This document shows, piece by piece, positions 8,225-15,284 of a DNA stretch of 64,000 bases. The DNA is from Duganella margarita (GTDB lineage: Bacteria; Pseudomonadota; Gammaproteobacteria; Burkholderiales; Burkholderiaceae_D). Both the position numbers and the translations under genes were made by a program. Position 1 is the first letter of the stretch, and every line of letters begins with the position of its first letter. The notes under the pieces are model-generated. The model did not search any database, was not told the origin of the DNA, and saw only the letters and a program-made list of their open reading frames with translations. The stretch lies in NCBI RefSeq assembly GCF_009857535.1, contig NZ_WWCS01000009.1, positions 1 through 64,000 of the forward strand. The letters run 5' to 3'.

Positions 8225-9830
8225 CCGGCGGCTGGTGCTGGCCCACTTCTGGCTGGCGTTCCTCGCCTTCTTCCTGGCGCTGTGCCTGGGCGAGTGGCAG
8301 ATGTACATCCGCAGCCCGCTGAGCCAGTGGATCGGCGATCCCGAACTGTACTACCGCTCGGTGACCGCGCACGGCTCGGCCATGGGCTATGTGTTCCCGA
8401 CGCTGGTGGCGATGGGCTTCGGCTACGCCATCGTCGAACTGGCGCTGAAGCAGGCGCTGATCGGCCTGCGCTGGGCCTGGACCGGCTACGCGCTGGTGGT
8501 GCTGGGCACCGTGACGGCGATGGTCCCAGTGGCGCTGGGCAAGGCCTCGGTGCTGTACACGTTCTACCCGCCACTGATCGGCAGCGTGTTCTACTACCTC
8601 GGCGTGGTGCTGGTGGTGGTCGGCTCGTGGGTGTGGGTGGCGCTGATGGCGATCAACCTGCGCGCCTGGCGCCGCGCCCATCCGGGCGAAACCGTGCCGC
8701 TGGCGATGTTCGCCAACAACGCCGGCGCCTACCTGTGGGCCTGGACTTCGGTCGGCGCCGCCATCGAAATCCTGTTCCTGATCCTGCCGGTGGCGGCCGG
8801 CTTCAAGACCACCATCGACGCCGGCCTGGCGCGGGTGTTCTTTTCGTGGACTTTGCACGCCATCGTTTACTTCTGGCTGATGCCGGCCTACATCGCCTTC
8901 TACACGCTGGTGCCGCGCGCCATCGGCGGCCGGCTGTACAGCGACGCCATGGCGCGCATCTCCTTCATCCTGTTTCTGGTGTTTTCGATGCCGATCGGCG
9001 TCCACCATTTATTCCAGGACCCGCAGGTCGGCAGCGGCGTCAAGTTCCTGCACGCGGTGTTTACCGGCATGGTGTCGGTGCCGACCCTGCTGACCATCTT
9101 TACCATCTGCGCCTCGGTCGAAATCGCCGGCCGGCTGCGCGGCGGCACCGGCAAGTTCGCGTGGATCGCCAGGCTGCCGTGGAAAAATCCGCTGATGCTG
9201 GCGTTGGCGCTGTCGTTCATCATGCTCGGCTTCGGTGGCGCAGGCGGCCTGATCAACATGAGCTACCAGCTCGACTTCGCCATCCACAACACCCAATGGA
9301 TCACCGGCCACTTCCACCTGATCTTCGGCGGCGCCATCGTCATCATGTACTTTGCGCTGGCTTACGACCTGTGGCCGCACCTGACCGGCCGCGCGCTGGA
9401 CGTCTGGCCGCTGATGCGCATCCAGCTGTGGCTGTGGTTTATCGGCATGATGGTGCTGACCTTGCCGTGGCACTGGGTCGGCATCCTCGGCATGCCGCGC
9501 CGCATGGCGTACTACGATTACAGCAATCCCGACCTGGCGCCGCTGTCGCTGTCGGTCATCATCACCTTCAGCGGCGGCTTGCTGCTGCTGGCGTCCGGAC
9601 TGCTGTTCCTGTGGATTCTGTTCCGTGGCCATCAAGGTGCGGTGCAGCCGCTGCCGCCCTTCCGCTTCAGCGCGCCGGTGCAGGCGGCAGCGCGCATTCC
9701 GGCCGCGCTGAACGGCTTCACCCTGTGGCTGGCGTTGATGATCGGCCTGAGCGTCATCAACTACGGCTTCCCGATTGCGCAGCTGATCAACACCCCCAAT
9801 ACCGCGGTACCAGCCGTTCCGATCAGGTGA
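8208..9830 (+). CDS. Cytochrome c oxidase subunit I, ba3-like (b(o/a)3-type haem-copper oxidase)
   Basis: This is the catalytic subunit of a terminal oxidase that reduces O2 to water at a haem/CuB centre, 540 residues with about 13 TM helices. It starts at GTG 8208, set by an excellent SD (AAAGGAGG at 8192-8199). The ligands are recognisable: HGSAMGYVFP (low-spin haem His), HAIVYFW (CuB His with the His-Tyr spacing), HHLFQDP (CuB His pair) and TGHFHLIFGG (haem ligands). The short form and the IIa/II/I order fit the B-family (ba3-like), which is adapted to low oxygen. It lies in one transcription unit with three multihaem cytochromes. The haem types cannot be read from sequence. Confidence 0.92.
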   Translation: MLNVPNRRLVLAHFWLAFLAFFLALCLGEWQMYIRSPLSQWIGDPELYYRSVTAHGSAMGYVFPTLVAMGFGYAIVELALKQALIGLRWAWTGYALVVLGTVTAMVPVALGKASVLYTFYPPLIGSVFYYLGVVLVVVGSWVWVALMAINLRAWRRAHPGETVPLAMFANNAGAYLWAWTSVGAAIEILFLILPVAAGFKTTIDAGLARVFFSWTLHAIVYFWLMPAYIAFYTLVPRAIGGRLYSDAMARISFILFLVFSMPIGVHHLFQDPQVGSGVKFLHAVFTGMVSVPTLLTIFTICASVEIAGRLRGGTGKFAWIARLPWKNPLMLALALSFIMLGFGGAGGLINMSYQLDFAIHNTQWITGHFHLIFGGAIVIMYFALAYDLWPHLTGRALDVWPLMRIQLWLWFIGMMVLTLPWHWVGILGMPRRMAYYDYSNPDLAPLSLSVIITFSGGLLLLASGLLFLWILFRGHQGAVQPLPPFRFSAPVQAAARIPAALNGFTLWLALMIGLSVINYGFPIAQLINTPNTAVPAVPIR

Positions 9831-9834
9831 TGCC

Positions 9835-10620
9835 ATGACCGAACCTTCTGTTCTCTCGCCAGGAAACCGCTGGACGCGCTACAGCGTCGGCGCCGTGCTG
9901 TTGCTGGCGGTGCTGGCGGCGGCGGCCGGCTTCATCTGGGTGCCGCTGGCCAACAACGACCAGTCCATCTCGCTGTGGGACGCCATCTGCCGCGCCGCCG
10001 GCGTGCCGGGCGCCCCGCGTGCCGGCGCGCTGGGCAACGACGCGGCGGCGCGGCCGAGCGACGTCATCGTCAGCGCCAGCATGATGCGGCCGGCGAATGC
10101 CGAATCGATCGGGCGCGGCGCCACGCTGGCCATGCGCTGCACCATGTGCCATGGGATACGCGGCGTCAGCCAGGCCAACACGCCCAATCTGGCGGGACAG
10201 ATCGAAGCGGCCATCTACAAGCAGCTGCGCGATTACAAGGCGGGCCACCGCCTGAGCGCCATCATGCAGCCGATGGCGGCGCCGCTGAGCGACCAGGACA
10301 TGCGCGACCTGGCGGCCTACTACGCATATCTGCCGCAAGAGCGCACGCCGCTGAGCAGCACGCGCGCGGCGCCGCAACTGGTAAGCAATGGCGCACCGAT
10401 GCGCAACATCGGCGCCTGCGCCAGTTGCCATGGCGGGATGGCGCAGCAAAACGTGGCGCCGGTGCTGGAGGGCGAGCCGGAAGTCTACATCCGCAACCAG
10501 CTGCACGCCTTCCGCGACGGCAGCCGGCATAACGACCTCAACCAGCAGATGCGCAATATGGCGCGCCAGCTGACCGATGCGGAGATCACCGAGCTGGCTG
10601 CCTATTACGGCCAACGCTAG
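9835..10620 (+). CDS. Membrane-anchored di-haem c-type cytochrome
   Basis: The protein has 261 residues with an N-terminal signal anchor (about 17-37, VGAVLLLAVLAAAAGFIWV). It carries two haem-c motifs, CTMCHG (about 102-106) and CASCHG (about 195-199). Each half follows the cytochrome c4 pattern (NLAGQIEAAIYKQLRDYKAG, and VLEGEPEVYIRNQLHAF), with late methionines as likely sixth ligands. It starts 4 nt after the oxidase subunit I stop and is the last gene of the unit. It is a plausible direct electron donor to CuA. Its TAG overlaps the stop of the convergent YdeP-like gene by 4 nt, with no terminator hairpin between them. Confidence 0.88.
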   Translation: MTEPSVLSPGNRWTRYSVGAVLLLAVLAAAAGFIWVPLANNDQSISLWDAICRAAGVPGAPRAGALGNDAAARPSDVIVSASMMRPANAESIGRGATLAMRCTMCHGIRGVSQANTPNLAGQIEAAIYKQLRDYKAGHRLSAIMQPMAAPLSDQDMRDLAAYYAYLPQERTPLSSTRAAPQLVSNGAPMRNIGACASCHGGMAQQNVAPVLEGEPEVYIRNQLHAFRDGSRHNDLNQQMRNMARQLTDAEITELAAYYGQR

Positions 10621-12899
10621 GCGGGCGTGAGCCGGATCGCGATCGACTTGGCGGCCGGCACCTTGCTTTCCAGCGCGTGGTGCGACAGCGCCATCAACGG
10701 ATTGCACTCCGGGTAATAGCCAGCCACGCAGCCGGCCGGCACGTCGTAGGCCACCAGCCGCAAGCCATCGACGCTGCGGGCGATGCCATCCGACGTCACC
10801 GCATGCGCCTGGACCAGTTGGTCTTCCGCCAGCCCCAGCCGGGCCAGATCGCCGGCATTCATCAGCAACACCTTGCGCCCGCCCTTGATGCCGCGGAAGC
10901 GGTCATCCTCGTTGTAGACCGTGGTGTTGAACTGGCTGTCGCTGCGCACCGTGAACAGGCGCAGCACATCAGCCTGCGGCGCAGCCTGATCCGGGTCGGC
11001 CTCCATCGTCTTCGGCACGATGAAATTCGCCTTGCCGTTCGGCGTCTTCCATTGCCGGTGCGCGGCCGGCACCGGACGGCGGAAACCGCCCGGCGTCCAC
11101 ATGCGCTGGTTGAAGTCGTGGAAGATATCGGGGAAGGTCCGCGCAATCGCATCGCGTACGCGGCTGTAGTCGTCCACCCAGTCCTGCCAGGGCACGGCTG
11201 GATTGGCGTCCAGCGTGGCGCGCGCCAGCCCGGCGACGATGGCCGCCTCCGAGCGCAGCAACTCGCCGGCCGGCTCGGCGCGGCCCTTGGACCCGTGCAT
11301 GCAGCCGGTGCTGTCCTCCACCGCCATCGCCTGTTCGCCGCCGGCCTGGCGGTCGATCTCGATGCGCCCCAGGCACGGCAGGATATACGCGACCGCGCCA
11401 TGCACCAGATGACTGCGATTCAGCTTGGTCGACACCTGCACCGTCAGCCGCAGCCGCGACCAGGCCGCCTCCATGCGCACCGTATCGGGGATCGCGCGCA
11501 GGAAATTGCCGCCCAGGCCGATGAAGGCGCTGACCGATCCGTCCAGTACGCCTTCGCAGGCTTCCACCGTATTCAGGCCTTTGTCGCGCGGCGGCTCGAA
11601 ATGGTACAGCTCCTTCAGCTTGTCCAGCGGCGCCAGTTCCGGCTTTTCCGTGATGCCGACTGTGCGCTGGCCCTGCACATTGGAATGCCCACGCACCGGG
11701 CAGATGCCGGCGCCTGGCTTGCCGATATTCCCGCGCAGCAGCAGGAAATTGGACACCATCTGCACATTCAGCACGCCGTGCCGGTGCTGGGTCAGGCCCA
11801 TGCCATAGATGCCGATCACCTTGTCGGCCGCCGCATAGGTGGCCGCCGCCGCAACCAGATCCGCCTGCGCCAGTCCGGACTCGGCTTCGATGTGCTGCCA
11901 GCTGGTGGCTCGCACCTCCGCCACAAAGGCGTCCAGTCCGGCGGTGTGCTCGGCCAGGAAATCCACGTCCAGCACGCGCGCCGCACCGGCCGCTTGCGCC
12001 GCGTCATCCGCCTCGATCAGCGCCTTGCACAGGCCCAGCAGCGCGCCGATATCGCCGCCCGCGCGCACTTGCAGATATTGCGTGCTGATGGTGGTTTCGG
12101 CAGGCGTCAGCATCTCCAGCGGCGACTGCGGATTGGAAAAATTCAGCAGCCCTGCTTCCTTCAACGGATTGAAGGTGATGATTGGCACGCCGCGCCGGCG
12201 CGCTTCCTGCAACTGGTGCAGCATGCGCGGGCTGTTGGTGCCGACGTTCTGGCCGAAGAAGAAAATACAGTCGGTTTGCTCGAAATCGTCCAGCGACACG
12301 GTGCCGATCGGCACGCCGATGGTCTTGGGCAGCGCCACCGAAGTGCTCTCGTGGCACATATTCGAACTGTCCGGCAGGTTGTTATTGCCGTACATGCGCG
12401 CCAGCAACTGATACATATACGAGGTTTCCAGCGAGGCCCGGCCGGACGCGTAAAACACCACGCCCTTGCGCTGCGCCGCCGGCACCGCGCGCAGCTCGCG
12501 GCCGATCTCGGCAAACGCCGTTTCCCAGTCGACCGGCACATAGCGGTCGCTGGCGGCGTCCCATCGCAGCGGCGTGGTCAGGCGGCCGACCGACTCCAGC
12601 GCGCAGTCGCTCCAGTCCAGCAATTCGCTGACCGTATGCCTGGCGAAGAAATCCGGCGCGCAACGCTTGCTGGTGACTTCCCACGCAGTGGCCTTGGCGC
12701 CGCTCTCGCAAAACTCAAACGGATGCGGATTGGCCGGCTTGGCCCAGGCACAGCTGACGCAGGCAAAACCATCCGTCTTGTTCTGGTGCAGCAGCAGCTT
12801 GCTGCCCTCAACCAGCACATGCTCGTGCAGCAATGCGTTGCTGACTTCCTTGACCGATCCCCAACCGCCCGCCGCGTGACCCTGCTCTCCGTGTTTCAT
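10617..12899 (-). CDS. FdhF/YdeP-family molybdopterin oxidoreductase
   Basis: This 760-residue protein belongs to the bis-MGD (DMSO-reductase) superfamily. N-terminal cysteines (C47, C50 and C64, in CVSCAW and EFCESGAK) resemble the YdeP-type Fe-S region. MCHESTSVALPKTIGVPIG and the MGD-binding blocks FFGQNVGTNSPRMLH and RGNIGKPGAGICPVRGHSNVQG follow, and a molybdopterin dinucleotide-binding domain closes the protein. There is no signal peptide or Tat motif, so it is cytoplasmic. A strong SD (GGAGGAT) precedes the ATG. The substrate is unknown; E. coli YdeP is linked to acid resistance, but this is not evidence for the same role here. It is not in the oxidase operon, since it is convergent to it. 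Confidence 0.88.
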   Translation of the reverse strand: MKHGEQGHAAGGWGSVKEVSNALLHEHVLVEGSKLLLHQNKTDGFACVSCAWAKPANPHPFEFCESGAKATAWEVTSKRCAPDFFARHTVSELLDWSDCALESVGRLTTPLRWDAASDRYVPVDWETAFAEIGRELRAVPAAQRKGVVFYASGRASLETSYMYQLLARMYGNNNLPDSSNMCHESTSVALPKTIGVPIGTVSLDDFEQTDCIFFFGQNVGTNSPRMLHQLQEARRRGVPIITFNPLKEAGLLNFSNPQSPLEMLTPAETTISTQYLQVRAGGDIGALLGLCKALIEADDAAQAAGAARVLDVDFLAEHTAGLDAFVAEVRATSWQHIEAESGLAQADLVAAAATYAAADKVIGIYGMGLTQHRHGVLNVQMVSNFLLLRGNIGKPGAGICPVRGHSNVQGQRTVGITEKPELAPLDKLKELYHFEPPRDKGLNTVEACEGVLDGSVSAFIGLGGNFLRAIPDTVRMEAAWSRLRLTVQVSTKLNRSHLVHGAVAYILPCLGRIEIDRQAGGEQAMAVEDSTGCMHGSKGRAEPAGELLRSEAAIVAGLARATLDANPAVPWQDWVDDYSRVRDAIARTFPDIFHDFNQRMWTPGGFRRPVPAAHRQWKTPNGKANFIVPKTMEADPDQAAPQADVLRLFTVRSDSQFNTTVYNEDDRFRGIKGGRKVLLMNAGDLARLGLAEDQLVQAHAVTSDGIARSVDGLRLVAYDVPAGCVAGYYPECNPLMALSHHALESKVPAAKSIAIRLTPA

Positions 12900-12980
12900 C
12901 CACTATCCTCCCAAAAAAGACAGTGTGCGATACGGCCATCGGGCAAGCTGTACGCCAGCGTACCGAGACGGCCTTCACGC

Positions 12981-13242
12981 GCAACGCGCCGCCGAAGCCA
13001 GCTACGACCAGGCCGCTCCCCAGTACCGCAGCACGGTGCTGACCGCGTTCCAGAACGTGGCCGACACCCTGCACGCGATCGACGCCGACGCCCAATCGCT
13101 GCGCGCCGCCACCGCCGAACAGGCCGCCCACAACAGCTGGAGCATCGCCATGATCCAGGCCCGGGCCAACCGCTACGCCGATACCGTGGCCCTGTTCCAG
13201 GCGTTGGGCGGCGGCTGGCAAAGCCAGCAGAGCGAACGCTGA
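12981..13242 (+). pseudogene. Broken duplicate of the RND outer-membrane factor C-terminus
   Basis: The reading frame encodes QRAAEASYDQAAPQYRST through to QALGGGWQSQ and a stop. It is near-identical to the tail of the outer-membrane factor at 5035-5360, ~8 kb away in the same orientation. Homology begins abruptly at 12981 (GCAACGCGCCGCC). It has lost 81 bp (27 codons, in frame) exactly between two 9-bp AGCATCGCC repeats still present in the intact copy, and carries scattered substitutions. An upstream in-frame ATG at 12925 could express about 105 residues, but there is no signal peptide, first OEP repeat or barrel. It ends 7 nt before the MDR gene stop. It is a gene remnant; expression is doubtful. 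Confidence 0.85.
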
Positions 13243-13249
13243 AGCGCGC

Positions 13250-14269
13250 CTAGGTGCCGGCCTCGATCACCACCTTGCCGAACGCGCCGCGCTGCAGGTG
13301 CGCAAACGCTTGCGGCGCGTGTTCAAACGGATAGACCGCCTCGATCACCGGCCGGATGTCGAGCAGGTCGACCGTCCGCACCAGATCCTCCAGTGCCCGG
13401 CGCGAACCGACGGCGATGCCGGTGATCGAGGCGCGACTGCCGATCAGCGGCACGACCGGCAGCGTGAAACGGTCGGCTTCCAGCAAGCCGATCAGGGAAA
13501 TCCGCCCACCCTGCGCGACCGCCTGCAACGAGCGCTCGACGTTGTCGCCGCCGGCCATCTCGAGAATGTGGTCGGCGCCGCGGCCGGCAGTCAGCGCCAG
13601 CACCTGCCGCTGCCAGTCGGGCATCTGCCGGCGATTGATGCCGTGGCGCGCGCCCAGCGCCAGCGCCCGCGCCAGCTTGTCATCGCTGCCGCTGACCACA
13701 ATGACATTGGCGCCGTGCGCCACCGCCAGCTGCAGCGCGAACAGCGACACGCCGCCGGTGCCCTGCACCACCACCGTCTGCCCGGCGTGCAGCCGGCCCT
13801 GCTCGACCAGCGCCATCCAGGCGGTCAGGCCCGCCACCGGCAGCGTGCTGGCCTCGACCGCGCTCAGCGCGGACGGCGCGCTGACGTAGCCGTCCGCCGG
13901 GCCGGCCACATATTGCGCCAGCACGCCCGGCAACGGCGCGCCGCGGCTAGGCGCCTGCGACCACGGCAGCGGCGCGCCGTCGATCCAGCCGGGAATGAAG
14001 GCCGACAGCACCCGCTGGCCGACAGCAAACCGGGTCACGCCCGGCCCCACCGCCACCACCCGGCCGGCCAGGTCGGAAGCGGGCGTGTGCGGATAACTCA
14101 GCGCGTAGCCCATGCCGTGCTCGGCGATTTCGGCATCCCGGTAGTTGAGCGCCACCGCTTCGGTGCGGATCAGGATCTCGCCGGCCTGCGGCGCCGGCAA
14201 CGGCAGCGTGCGCTGCGCCAGTCGCGCCAGGCCCGCGCCGGGCAATTCCCATTGTTGAAACGTGTCCAT
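13250..14269 (-). CDS. Zinc-independent MDR-family NAD(P)-dependent oxidoreductase
   Basis: This 339-residue medium-chain dehydrogenase/reductase has a GroES-like N-terminal domain (VALNYRDAEI, SDLAGRVVAVGPGVTRFAVGQRV) and a Rossmann domain with a glycine motif (VVVQGTGGVSLFALQLA, about residue 165 on). The four cysteines of the structural zinc site and the usual catalytic Cys are missing, so it fits quinone-oxidoreductase-like reductases acting on activated alkenes or carbonyls. The start has a good SD (GAGGTGA). It is divergent from a LysR gene 121 bp away, which probably controls it. The substrate is unknown. Confidence 0.87.
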   Translation of the reverse strand: MDTFQQWELPGAGLARLAQRTLPLPAPQAGEILIRTEAVALNYRDAEIAEHGMGYALSYPHTPASDLAGRVVAVGPGVTRFAVGQRVLSAFIPGWIDGAPLPWSQAPSRGAPLPGVLAQYVAGPADGYVSAPSALSAVEASTLPVAGLTAWMALVEQGRLHAGQTVVVQGTGGVSLFALQLAVAHGANVIVVSGSDDKLARALALGARHGINRRQMPDWQRQVLALTAGRGADHILEMAGGDNVERSLQAVAQGGRISLIGLLEADRFTLPVVPLIGSRASITGIAVGSRRALEDLVRTVDLLDIRPVIEAVYPFEHAPQAFAHLQRGAFGKVVIEAGT

Positions 14270-14390
14270 CTGTCACCTCGGTTTGAAGAAAGAACCGCGA
14301 TGGTAGGCCAGCGCTCGCCCCGGAGTAAGTAGGGTATAGTTCCACCCTTTACGGAAACAAAACTCCGCAATCACAAGGAGAGGGCCGGCG

Positions 14391-15284
14391 ATGGACAGCA
14401 TCAGCGCCTTGCAAGTATTCGTACACGTGGCGGAAACCCGCAGTCTGGTGGCGGCCGGCCGCCTGCTGGGCGTGTCGGCCTCGGCGGTCGGCAAGCGCAT
14501 CGGCGCGCTGGAGGCGGACCTGGGCGCCCGGCTGTTCCACCGCAGCACGCGCAGCATCCGGCTGACCTCCGAGGGCGCGCTGCTGCTGGAACGCAGCCGC
14601 CGCATTTTGACGGAAGTGGAAGCGGCCCGCCACGAGCTGGCGCAACGCCAGCAGGGCGCGCGCGGCCGACTGCGTATCAGCCTGCCGTTGATCGGCGAAC
14701 CGTTTTTGACGGCGCTGGCGCGATTCAAGCTGGCGTTCCCCGAGATTGAACTCGAGCTCGACTTCACCGACCGCCAGGTCGACATCATCGATGAGGGCTT
14801 CGACGCCGTGATCCGCAGCGGCGAGGCGCCGGACTCGCGGCTGACCGCGCGCTATCTCGGCGCGTACCGGATGATGCTGGTGGCCGCGCCGGCCTATCTG
14901 GCGCGCCATCCAACGCCGCACAGCGCCGCCGACCTGGCACGCCACGACTGCATCCAGTTCCGCTATCCCAACACCGGCAAGATGCAGACCTGGCCGCTGG
15001 CGGCGGCCGGCCTGGCACCCGACTTCGCGTTGCCGCGCTCGGTGGTGTGCAACAACCTGGAGGCGCGCATTCACTTTGCGCTGGCCGGTGTCGGCATCGC
15101 CTGCCTGCCCGACTTCGCGATCCGGCAGCATTTGCTGGAGGGCCGACTGGTGCACATCCTGCCCAACTGCGTGGAGCAGCCCGGACCGTTCCACCTGGTG
15201 TGGCCGTCCGGCAAACATCCGGTGCCCAAATTGCGCACCTTCATCGACTTCCTGCAGGCCAATCTGTTCGCGGAGCAGCCTTAA
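14391..15284 (+). CDS. LysR-family transcriptional regulator
   Basis: The protein has 297 residues. The N-terminal wHTH (ALQVFVHVAETRSLVAAGRL, SASAVGKRIGALEADLGARLFHRSTR) is followed by a periplasmic-binding-like effector domain (GRLRISLPLIGEPFL..., GVGIACLPDFAIRQHL). SD AAGGAG lies at 14375-14380. It is divergently paired with the MDR reductase gene, the usual arrangement for a LysR regulator and its target. Its effector is unknown. The 3' end overlaps the UvrA-like gene stop by 4 nt. Confidence 0.92.
   Translation: MDSISALQVFVHVAETRSLVAAGRLLGVSASAVGKRIGALEADLGARLFHRSTRSIRLTSEGALLLERSRRILTEVEAARHELAQRQQGARGRLRISLPLIGEPFLTALARFKLAFPEIELELDFTDRQVDIIDEGFDAVIRSGEAPDSRLTARYLGAYRMMLVAAPAYLARHPTPHSAADLARHDCIQFRYPNTGKMQTWPLAAAGLAPDFALPRSVVCNNLEARIHFALAGVGIACLPDFAIRQHLLEGRLVHILPNCVEQPGPFHLVWPSGKHPVPKLRTFIDFLQANLFAEQP

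Noticed and set aside
10677..13253. 858-codon open frame on the plus strand
   Set aside because: It is antisense to the YdeP-like gene; high GC keeps the opposite frame open. The protein is Arg/His/Gln-rich with no domain. Only the last part, in another frame, is the outer-membrane factor remnant.
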